The position numbers were made by a program, and so were the translations under genes. Below, one piece after another: positions 1 to 10,400 of a stretch of DNA of 64,000 bases. Source of the stretch: Pisaster brevispinus (taxonomy: Eukaryota > Echinodermata > Asteroidea > Forcipulatida > Asteriidae); assembly GCA_023634235.1 (NCBI GenBank), contig JAMKCF010000041.1:744001-808000 (forward strand). The letters are read 5' to 3'. How positions within the stretch are numbered: the stretch's first letter is position 1; each line of letters opens with the position of its first letter. The notes below the pieces were generated by a model that saw only the letters and a list, made by a program, of their open reading frames with translations, was not told the origin of the DNA and ran no database searches.

Positions 1-281
1 GTGGGGCGGCGGATAGGTTAGAATAATACCCAAGGGGGTTTCCTGAGGTTTTGATTCCAGTGAATTGGCTCTGTAATGTGAAAAGAGCTTAACTGCATGT
101 AGAAATTCTTTCTTTGTTCTATGGTTTCCGTTGAAAATGTGATGAGAAAAAATGTAGCCTTTGAGAAAGACTCTGCTTGAGTAAAAAAATATGAAACTAT
201 TGGTGCCACTTTTTGCATACCATACACAAGCACAGTGACCCAATCTGGATGGTCATGCTAAAGAGCAATAGGAAACACGGT

Positions 282-338
282 AGTAGAGGAGGGTGAAGGC
301 AGGAGAGGAGGGTGAAGGCAGTAGAGGAGGGTGAAGGC
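282..338. repeat. 19-bp tandem repeat, three copies
   Basis: The unit AGTAGAGGAGGGTGAAGGC is repeated three times with one substitution (AGG for AGT in the second copy), followed by a partial fourth copy. It is purine-rich. Confidence 0.9.
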
Positions 339-733
339 AGAAGAGGGTGTTGAAGGGGACATCTGGTGGTGGTGATTGCATTTATACATTCCCAGAAGGC
401 CTGACTCATTTCTGAGTCAGAATGATCCGGAATCTGTGTCAAACTGATGCAGAATCGGAGTCAAATTCCCATTTTTAACCAGTTTGCGGGTCAGCCTGAC
501 CCTTGAAATAGCCTGACCCAGGAAATGGCTGTGCCCTCAGGATCAGGAAACCGGGTCACTTTTGACCCAGGAGATTATAGAGTCAATTTGGATGGTAAGC
601 AGTTTCCAGCAGCTGTGTATAGATTAATTGTGCTTTGATTAGTTGAACTGTATTGTTCATCTGAACAGTCAGGGCCCATTCTCTTAGAACCACTTAAGCT
701 CAAAAAGTAGCTAAGCATAAAATACTTATGCTT

Positions 734-819
734 ACTAGAATAAGACTACCAGCCCAATACCATGTACACTGTCTGTGACTAGAATAAAACTACCAGCCCA
801 ATACCATGTATTGTCTGTG
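734..819. repeat. Tandem duplication of about 43 bp
   Basis: Two adjacent copies (734-777 and 778-819) begin ACTAGAATAA and end TGTCTGTG; the second has lost two bases and carries a substitution. They lie inside a GGGCCC/AAGCATAA-type relic that starts near 673. Confidence 0.85.
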
Positions 820-2193
820 ACTGGTATCCTGCTCATTTGTGCTTGATACCAGTGCTTTTACCTCAAGGCAATCAAGATAACCCTGAATGGTCTCTTAACT
901 GTTCATTCAATATTTTGAGCAAACTATCAAAAACCTTGGATGCCTCAGAACTGACAAAACAGTGTGCTTTGCAAACAGCACAAGGACAATCAATGTATGT
1001 TGAATGTTTTATTGCACACGTTTGTACATGATGCAAGTTCAGTTAACACCATCTGGTATGAATGGAACACAACATTTTTGGATCAATTTGATTAACACAA
1101 CCACATTTCTATGTTGAGATTAACAACTATTGATTTCGCCCAAAGCGGTTTCATGTTTTAGAGAACGTATCAGATATAAAGAATATTTAACTTCAGCTTT
1201 CCCAAGCCTAATGCTTCGTCATTGAAAAGGCAATGGCACCAAGTTGTTTGACCAAGGGCATTGGAGGCAATTGCCTCAGTTGCCCCTGGGAAGTACAAGA
1301 CATGCCTTGCCATTAGGCTGATGTATGATTACGATGAAGAACTCCATATTCAGTGCATTTTCAAGTCTTGTGGACGTCCCACAATACCCACCTTTTTTAA
1401 ACAAATTATTTTGATTTTGAAGTTATTTAATTGAAGTAACAAACATATATGAATGAGGAAAAAACAAAACTTAAGCATAGATTATTCTTTTTTTTTAAAT
1501 ATCTTAATTAGCACTGTGATTAAAACAATATTAACTTAAATAGAAACATATATATGGGTCAAGTAGTGCAACAAACACAGGCAAAAGAGAAACTATAATT
1601 TCAACATTATTTCTGAGATCGGATATGATTTATTTGATTATGCTAAAACAAATTTCCTGGGCCAAGGTGCTTCTTAGAGCTATTAAAATACTTACTGGCA
1701 GTTCCTATGTCCGTAATAATACTTGGAAAGCTGCCAATGATGTGTCAGAAAATTTTGACACTTTGGTTCGTTTCCGATCAATTTGTCAATAGAAAACAGA
1801 CTCCTAATTTAATCTGAGTGGAAAACTCCTGGGGTTACAGAAGGGTACTCTGCCAAAAATATTTCCCACAAAAGGATTAACATTGTAAGTCACTTCTATT
1901 TCGGGGCAAAGAACTATGAAAATGACTTTCTTATACATGGGAAGAAGTAGAAATATGACTCAAAGATGAATAAATGAATGAGCAAACAATGGGAGAAGTC
2001 CTTCATTGACAGTCTGACTTTTGCCATTTCTCTGAACCAACTCAGGAGCTCATTCGATTGTTGTCCAGCCAGTTACAAACTTAATCAAGCATATTCACTT
2101 TTTTTTTCAAATCAATTAAATAAGATTAAAATGTGTTTCTTTCACCACTTGTTTTTTTAAATTAGCAGTTAGGGTCCATTACTTTGAATTCTT

Positions 2194-2405
2194 GTTTGGT
2201 TTCAGACCTTGTGTTGCAGAGTGGCCAACATTTGCATCTTGAAATCAGGGATATTTTGTACAACAGTCAGGGAGATATTTAGAATCACATTCAAAATAAA
2301 CGGGGAAAAGTTTCCATAATCAGGAATATTTGTAAGTTTGTTCATCAGAACATGGAAAGATTTATTTTCAGGGAACATTTTACAGAACCAGGGAGAGTTG
2401 GCAGC
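2194..2405 (+). repeat. Dispersed repeat, copy 1
   Basis: It matches 25916-26123 along its length in the same orientation, with shared words such as GTTTGGTTTCAG, TTTGCATCTTG and CAGAACATGGAAAGAT. I see no terminal inverted repeats, and the family is not recognised. Confidence 0.75.
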
Positions 2406-2765
2406 CTCTATATGATGCCACATTTTTTGTCTTGTATCCCGTGTGAAACACTAAAAGCAACACAAATAAATACAGATACACTTGTTCTGGGTATGATTAA
2501 AAAGACAGTAACCAGACTACATTTCCTTGCAACCTCAGTTTGATGAAGTAACAACTGACTAAAGTGTAGCTACTTTTAATGGTTAAAAAAAAAGGGGGGT
2601 TAATACTAGACATTTTCCTCCTCTCAATTGTATCCAGATCGGCCGCATTCTGGCAAGTTTGGCACATTGCCAAGCCTTCCCTGCTGGGTTGGTTTACATT
2701 ACAAGTCATCTGTCATCATGTACACTGCACCTTTAAAATCCACTCTGTTCAATGTTTGCTGTTTA

Positions 2766-2782
2766 GGGGGGGGGGGGGGGGG
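2766..2782 (+). repeat. Poly-G run of 17
   Basis: There are seventeen consecutive G residues. Such a run can form a quadruplex and is prone to slippage; its length in an assembly is uncertain. Confidence 0.9.
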
Positions 2783-3192
2783 TATTGCCAGCCCAGCTCA
2801 ATAACAAGCCGGCCGGCTGTTTTGCATATTATTGATGTCAAGGCCACCCTGTTTGAGAGACTAAGGGGCATTACCCTCACTTGTATTCCAAGGTAGCTGG
2901 AAACCAACTGGACTATTACTAATAGTGTTGTGATAATGGTGTTAAAATACAGCATTGGTTTTTAGAAAGTGCAAATTCAATATGGACTCGCTAGGCAACC
3001 TAAACTTCCATGGTGCAATCAACCAGTGTAAACACAATACAAATTGTGTTTTGCAAGGAATTGTGTGGATGTTCATTCATGTTCAAATAAAAATGAGAAA
3101 TTCAGTTTGATGTGAACCCCCCCCCCTAGAAATAAGCTGTGTCGTTTTTTACAATGTTTACATTCTGTAAGTGTTTGTTTTTCTGAAAAAAA

Positions 3193-3354
3193 TAGACCCC
3201 CTTGCATATGACGCACAGTTGCTTGAAAAGCGCCCTAACTGAGGTCAAAGGGAAGACCTTTAATTGGCTGAGAGATGTGCGTGGCGCATACGCGCTTGCA
3301 CGTTTCCACTGCTTGACCTCGGTGCTGGCAGTAGGCAGCCTATTCAAGGGGTCT
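3193..3354 (+). mobile_element. MITE-like element with TAGACCCC/GGGGTCT ends, copy 1
   Basis: The ends are TAGACCCCCTTG and CAAGGGGTCT. The interior matches the reverse complement of 37144-37264, including GGCTGAGAG and GCGCCCT words. It is non-coding and short, so non-autonomous. Confidence 0.75.
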
Positions 3355-3366
3355 GTTGATTAGCTG

Positions 3367-3440
3367 ATTGCATACTGCTTACCAACCAAAAGGACCTGTT
3401 GTATAAATGGAAAAATAGTTGGTGGCCTGAAGTTTTGAAA
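3367..3440 (+). repeat. Dispersed repeat (CTGCTTA..CCAA..GGACC), copy 1
   Basis: It aligns with 33138-33212 in the same orientation: both have ACTGCTTA, GTATAAATG and GGTCTGA/GGCCTGA followed by GTTTTGA. A part also occurs inverted at about 18250-18290. Confidence 0.65.
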
Positions 3441-3445
3441 CATCA

Positions 3446-3687
3446 GGGCCCAATTTCATAGAGCTGCTAAGCACAAAAATTTGCTTAGCATGAAATTTCT
3501 TCCTTGATAAAAACAGGATTACCAACCAAATTTCCACATGATTTTCAGGATAAGCAAACAACAGCTGACTACCAGTAACAAGCAATATGCAACACATGGA
3601 AATTTGGTTGGTAATCTTGTTTTTATCAAGGAAGAAAATTCATGCTAAGCAAATTTTTGTGCTTAGCAGCTCTATGAAATTGGGCCC
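3446..3687. mobile_element. Foldback MITE with GGGCCCAATTTCATAGAG arms
   Basis: The left arm starts GGGCCCAATTTCATAGAGCT and continues with a CTAAGCACAAAAATTTGCTTAGCATG-like stretch; the right arm is its near-perfect reverse complement ending GAAATTGGGCCC. The arms extend about 100 bp each with a spacer of about 50 bp. Related relics occur near 673, 20159 and 45764. Confidence 0.9.
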
Positions 3688-5232
3688 TGGCCACTAACTC
3701 TTTTTGGTTGCTGAGGCAACATTTATGACAGGTTTCTACACAGTGAACTGGTGACAACAATAAGGTCGATGATTTTCACTGATTTAAGTTTTATACTAAG
3801 AAACTCCTGGTTTAAAATGTGAAACTTTTACTTAAGTACTCTACCATGTATAGACCAACAGTCATTGGTTTTCGACCAATTTTGTGTCACTCAAGTCATA
3901 CATTGTATACTTCACCGCATTAAAACGAAAAGGTCTTTCAGCAGGTTGAAAATGACGGTACCCTTATTTAGGGCTACATGTAAATACAAAATTTCCCAAA
4001 CATTATTGTGAAGAATGGTTTTATTGGTGCATATAAATGGCAGGAAGCCAAGGTTGTTCCTATACAAGAATCTAAAAATAACCTGGGAGCTTAGTGGTAA
4101 AGTAAAAGATCCACGCTGCTAGTGCTGTAAATCCAAGACCATTCATGACTCAACAGTGCGAGGGATTGCTCTGTGAGAGTGAGTTTTGGTTCACTGGATG
4201 AATACAATATCTGATTTAACTCTCGCCCACCTATTATAGCTCTTTGTGCCTTGTACAGTTACTTATTCTAGGACCTCATTGACTGCAGTTTTTGTATTTC
4301 TTCACAAGGTTATCTTGTGGGGGTTTGAAGAATACATATTGATTCAATTATTGATTATCTTTCTAATTATTGTTGTGTTGTGAGAATGTTTATTCTCGCA
4401 CTCAAGTTTTCTTGAAGACTGTTCTCAAACTAAGTTTTGTAAAAGGAATAACGATTGTTGCTTACAATTGTCAGACAAACAAACATGATTCAAGGAATTC
4501 AGCTTCTCCTCAGTTGTCATCCGTAGATACAGATCATTTAGAAACTGTTCAGAATCAGTTCTCTCGAAACAGTCAGAGAAATATATCTTTTAAGTTAAAG
4601 AGTACTTAATTTACTAAAATAATTGACAATGGATTTCTATATCAAATCTATGAGGCTACAGAAATTACCTCCAAGCTAGAGAGACCATTGATCCAATGTA
4701 CGAAAGCAATATCTTCACTGCATCAATACTTAGGCCTAACCCTCAATTCTTGGCAACAGCTGGATATGTTTGTTTAAAAAGGACAAAACCCCTCCTTAAT
4801 TATGCGGTGAATAAATTATATTTCTTGGAAATGGGCTTTGGGGAGACTCTCAAGTGGTGGTCAACAATAGCTGCGGGACAGTTGGGTAAAGGTTTGAATG
4901 ACATACAGTATCTTCACTTTGGAGAATAGTCTTTGGCGTAATTGATGTTGGATTCACAATTACATGTTGATTTGTTGGGATTATTTGTTATTATCTTGAT
5001 AAAAACCAGTTTTCAAGTTTGGACAGATGTAATTTGGGATGAGAAATTCCAGACTTTCCTCTTAAATCAGACTTGGTATGTTTGCCGGATGAAAAGCAAA
5101 TAGCTCCCCAGTTGTTATTTTAGTTATAAATCATGTTCTTGATGTACTTCTGTAGTGCTTAGGATATAGTTCCAGTAACTCCTTGAAATTGGCAACCCAA
5201 AGGACACTCAAAAGGTTAAAGTGTCATCATAC

Positions 5233-5533
5233 AGGGATGTAATTTCTCCATTTTTAACCGGAATTCCGTTTTTTTGCCCTCTTAAAAAAAGAAATTCCTT
5301 TTTTTTTTGGCCCCCCCCCAAAAAAAAAAAAAATTTTTTTTAAAGATCATATTCATAAAAAAATGAAGATAAAACCATATAATAATGCCCAGATTGCAGG
5401 GAAGGGCTTTTAAAACCAAAGATAAATGTTAATATTGGGCTTCATGCTCGCAAGTTTTCGAGCTCGCATGCTTTCGCTCTTTGCGCTCAGACTCAGAGGT
5501 CAGGTTTTTTTCTCAACAGCCTATCACATCCCT
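5233..5533 (+). mobile_element. AGGGATGT-ended element, copy 1
   Basis: The ends are AGGGATGTAATTTCTC and CACATCCCT. Internal parts (GGTTTTATnnTCAT, CTTTGGTTTTAAAAG in reverse) match the reverse complement of 40486-40765. It contains poly-A, poly-C and poly-T tracts. Confidence 0.75.
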
Positions 5534-6639
5534 GCATCATAGCATCATTAAACCTCCTTTAAAACTTAGATCCCAGTTTCACAGACCTTTTCATCAGTAA
5601 CTGCTGATAGTATCAGGGAACAGTATCGCCCAGCAACTTTGCTTTATAGCAAATTATTTGGACTGAACATGTTTTGTGCACACAGAATGCTAAAACTGAG
5701 TAGCAAATAATGATCTTAGAGCAGCAACGGATATTTGTTGGATAGCATTTTGCTAAGCTATACAAGGGAAATCGTTCTCCGAATATTGATATAATGCTTC
5801 TGTCAAAATTGCAATCACACAAACAATGAAAGGTGTAAACAACCATGAATTTATATTATAGTCTGTATGCAGAAAAATGTTACTGAACAGACCACTAAGC
5901 AAAAAACATTCAGAAACAAGAAAATAATGCTTAGCACAGAAACAATTTGCTAAGGAGAAAGTGGTTCTCCCCTTATCTTCATTTAGCAGACACATTTTGC
6001 CAAGCACCATTGTCTGCCTAACATCTCTATGATTGAAAAAGATGTCAAGCAGACAATGGACACTGTTTGTGACTGTCTGCTCTACCTTAAATACGTCCCC
6101 ACGAATATTAGCACCTGTCAGTCATGTTTCATAAGTGATTCCCATCATTGTTTCCTTTTTTTCCCTTCCTGGATTGTTTCGAAGGGGAAAGTGTTCATTT
6201 TATTTGTTTTAAAATTAATTGATATTAACTTGATATTAACAGAAATAACTTAAGTTACCTGGCCTAGTTCTGATTTTCGTACAGGAGCCTAAAAATAACA
6301 TGTTATGACAACTTACGCCAGGCGTCAACTATTTCATTACGAGACTATCAGACAGGAAAACAATTACCACCTTCTATTGGGTCGGCGAGAACGTCAGAGG
6401 TCGCCGAGGTCTCATGTGCTAGGTCATTCAAGCGATAAAAACATAAACTTTTGGGGGAATGTAGGCGAGGGAAATGAGATTTGAGATAAGGAGTGTTTTA
6501 AAAATAGAATCAAACTGGAAGAATGGTAATGCGATAGACAATGGAAACTAGACAGTCAAGAATCAAAACAAATTTGTCAAAAAAAACCCCTGAAATGGTA
6601 ACTTTGATAATGTATTACTGCTTCAGATATTTTATCAGT

Positions 6640-7065
6640 CGTGTTATGTCTCAGGAATTTTCCTGTTTTCAGGATTTTTCCTGAGCCGCAGTCACCAAAG
6701 GGCTAGAGAAACTACCCACATTGTGTCCCAACCTTGGGTTTTGGATTTCTACACTGCAAAAACTGGGGTGTTAAATTGATTCTTCTGGTATCTATATGTG
6801 ACAACACCGACACGGTGTTAATTTCACCAACGATATAAGAATGGGGATAAATTACACCGTGTTGGTGTTGTCACATATAGATACCAGAAAGAATCAATTT
6901 AACACCCCAGTTTTTGCAGTGTAGTGATGCAGAGAGTCAGTAAACCTCCTGAATTGTAACATCTGGGAGGTTTTGGGTCCAGAATAAAAGGGAATCCAGG
7001 CCAGCAGGCCATTTTGCAGAAATTTTTACATTCGCCAAATCTCATAAGCCCTACAGAATGATTTG
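6640..7065 (+). repeat. Dispersed repeat upstream of exon A, split by a MITE
   Basis: Both sides match 10195-10465: the left part has TTTTTCCTG and CACCAAAGGG, the right part has GTAAACCTCCTGAATTGTAA and CCAGGAGG/GGGAGG words. A 176-bp palindromic element (6749-6924) interrupts it. Confidence 0.8.
6749..6924. mobile_element. Palindromic MITE with CTACACTGCAAAAA ends
   Basis: The arms begin CTACACTGCAAAAACTGGGG and are near-perfect inverted copies of about 70 bp around a short centre. The element sits inside the older repeat 6640-7065, which gives a clean before-and-after comparison with 10195-10465. Confidence 0.92.
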
Positions 7066-7318
7066 GAGAAACTAGTTTTCTTGTTGTTCACTTTTCTTTG
7101 TATTTTTTTGTACCATGTTTGGATATTTGCCCCGGTTCTGTATGTGTTTGTTGAATTGTCAATTTGTTTTTTCCTTGCAAAGGAGGGTTTCAGTAAATGA
7201 ATAATTGTATTTACAACTTAAATGAATGAAAACCAAGAATAGAAGAAATTCAGCTGAAAAGAAAAGTCTATATTAAGAGTTTAATTGATTTATTTGATAT
7301 CTCTATGCTTCCTCACAG

Positions 7319-7456
7319 TGCCATACAGCCCAATTAGTCCAACAGGGGGTACTACAACTGATTCAACGGGTACAGCATCATACAGCCCATCCAGCAGTGG
7401 TCATTTCAGCTGGGACTTTCATTCTCGTGGAACACCCTCCCCAGCTTCGTCGACAA
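7319..7456 (+). CDS. Exon A: Ser/Pro-rich segment with SSSGHFSW motif
   Basis: The acceptor is the AG at 7317-7318 after a CT-rich stretch; the donor is GTAAGT at 7457. The exon starts with the last two bases of a split codon and ends with one base (A) that combines with GT of exon B to give Ser. It encodes [10 protein letters not shown], a Thr/Ser-rich stretch, then [10 protein letters not shown] and a TPSPAS tail. Vertebrate family members have a comparable SSSGYWSW followed by Ser/Pro-rich sequence just before the acidic segment, which supports both the exon and its position. The preceding exon must end one base into a codon; I did not find it in 1-7318. Confidence 0.85.
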
Positions 7457-10400
7457 GTAAGTATGAAACAAATTTGGAATCAAAGATGCAGCATTATGAT
7501 TTAGCCCTAGTTTACATCTCCAAATACCAAAGAAAAATCAACAGCCAGATGCCTAAAAGGGAGTGCAACAATGGTTTTTTTAAGTTAAGTCACATCAGTA
7601 TTTTAGTTTTCATTAATATTTTATAACCATTGACTCATTGCATGATGCGGAACGCAACTCCGCACAATGCGCGTCTACCATTTCCACCATTTTGCGAGTC
7701 AATTCCGTTGTGTACATTTGACTCCCAAAATGGCGGACAGGATAGGGCTGTGTAAGTGCGCTGCGCATTGTGCAAGGGGGACAATAGCTTGAAACCATGT
7801 TTTTAGTCAAGAACCCAAAGAGGAACAAATTTAGACGAATTTAAACTTGAAGGAAATGCTTGGGACATTTGGTTAGTCTTGTTTCAAGATGTTATGATTG
7901 AAACACCAAATAACCAACAACCCGTGATGCTATTCTTCCATTAATGAATTTGACTTGCACAACGAACCCCTCCTCTAATAACGCCTTGCACAAAGACTAT
8001 AGTGGGAGAGATTGAAGGTTAAAAAAAAACTTTGGGGATGCTAGGTGGCAGCAGACTTGCCAAGTCAAACCATTGATTTTAGAGTCTCCCATGGATGTTG
8101 ACTTTTGTATGCTCATAGAAACAAAAAGACAAACATTAGTTATCAATTTATTATCAACAAAACCATCTTTTAGCACCCCTTATGTCCCTCTTCTTACTTA
8201 GCAACTAAGATTGTTTACACACAAAGGAAACTCTTGACCTAGAATCAAGTTGGAGTGTCTTGGTGTAAAGATTATGTCATCACACTCTGAACTTGACAGT
8301 CCAGGAAATCAGTCATAGCCTTGAACAGGAACGAGTCCAGGAACTGTTCCGTTAACTCCTCCAACTCAACACACAGACCCGTAGCAAATGCCAAACTCTT
8401 AATTGGATCAGTTCTATGATGTCACAGTAACCATGGGAATGGCTTGCCAAAACATAGGATATTTATCAGGCAAGATGTGGTGAATCAGATGATTCTCTAT
8501 GATCAGATTTAGGGACTCATTAGAGAATTCAACTTTCTGTTTGGATTTAGGTTTAACCGGACAATGACACTCCATGACAACTGATAAATCTGAAGTATTT
8601 TTAGCAAATGTTTATGATTAAAAAAGCACAAAATGTTGACGCGAAGAATAACAACCCGTTCACAATTTACTGGCAACGATGTAAAAATAAAGACGAAGTT
8701 AAAAGGCAATGCAGTGAATTCCGCAGTCTTGAGATTTTCCCCTTAAACACGAGGTCAAAGACCACCACTGCCTGAAGGATCTCCTTCCATTCAAAAGCAC
8801 TGGAGTTGAATAAAGAGCTATAAATAAATTTGTACGAATAGTTGTAGCTCGGTAACTGAAAAAACATGTTGGTTTGATGGATGCCGTACCAGATGGGTTT
8901 TGATAGGCAAGGTTTGACTTGGTATTGTGGACTTTTCTCCATGCAAATCAAGAAAACATTCTCTCGGCAAGAATTAGTTTTGAAAAACAGTTTCCCCGAA
9001 AATGAGTGGAGTTAATTCTCATTATTTGTGATTTAATTGTTTTTACACCTGTATGAAGTCACCATCCCTTACTTTGTATATCCATCAAATTCCCAAAATT
9101 TATAAAATATGTAAATATCAGCTAGCTCATATTCAGAGGTATAAACAAACCAATGTCAAAACAGGATAATTGATAAACAAATTTGTAAACAAATTAAAAA
9201 GGACGACATTAAAACATATAAGTTTCAGCCAATACAAAAAAATTTGAAGACCAAAAATGTTTTCAGTATGAAATAATAAAGTATTGATCAACAACTAAAA
9301 ATAGTTTATCAAAAACTACAACTCCAAGAAAGTATCTGAAATGGTATTGTTTATATAAGGAAGTTAGAGAATGTACACAATCGTTAACAATGAGATGATA
9401 AAGTAGGGTTGTTGATGAAAACAAAAACCATTTTAGCCAAAGAAAAGGCTCCTAAAACAAACTTCCTTGGTCTGACTAGAATTTGTAGCAGCCTTATTGG
9501 TAGAAACAAGGGATTATTTTATTGATGCCCTTTGGGGCTGGTGAGATTTACTTTCACCGAGGTCAAAGATCACCAAAGGAACTTCACATCTAGGTTTAGA
9601 ATTGCATTGAATTTGGTTCCCTGGGCATTAATGATAAACGGATTTGAAGCATACAGTGAGGCCAATTTAGGGGGAAATTGAAATATCCTTTGATTTTGAT
9701 TTTCTCGGCATTGTGTGGCAACATTTAGTTGTAACGTTTCCGTCCTCGACGCTGATGTGGAAAGTTTGGAAAGGTTGTGTAATGTGATTAAGATTCAGTG
9801 ATCAATTCAAAATTCTGCTAGGTTTGTCTTTTATTTCCACATTTTAGAACCTTTTGAAGACAAATAATGTTGTTTTTTTAAAAAAGAAAAAAGAAAAGAA
9901 AAGATTTTACTATTTTATAGTTATGATTCCATCAGCATTTTTTTCTAATTAATTGAAAAAGAATTATCACATTTTCTTGAAACCAGATTTGTCAAGATTT
10001 TACACGTCCTGGTAGACTTGTACCATTCCTGGACTGAACCTCTGAGGATGAGGAATGTAGAGTGTTTGTTATGCCCAAACCTCAAGTGGCAATTTATCCA
10101 TCAAATCCTTTAAAAAATGATGAAAGGAGAAAGGAGAATGCAGAGCACTTTACATTTTTTCTATATCTTCAGTTTTTTTCTAAATCACACCTGAGAGCAG
10201 GCGAGTGATTTCTCAGAATTTTTCCTGCTTTCTGGATTTTCTCAGAAACTCCTTGAGCCCTTCTTGGAAGACGTAAAGCAGTTACCAAAGGGAGAAAGAA
10301 ATGGTCCGCTCTGTTTCCACACCTGTAGCATCTGATGATGCACAGTCTGTAAACCTCCTGAATTGTAACATCCAGGAGGTTCCCGGTTTTAGAATAAGGG

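Larger units (their letters stand above)
1..7318. other. Upstream region or 5' intron of gene 1, repeat-bearing
   Basis: I find no exon of gene 1 here. Besides the repeats listed separately, 840-2190, 3690-5230 and 5540-6640 show only AT-rich sequence and old relics with GCTTAGCA-type words (for example around 5750-6010). The 4370-4930 stretch has two short open frames of uncertain origin. Confidence 0.6.
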
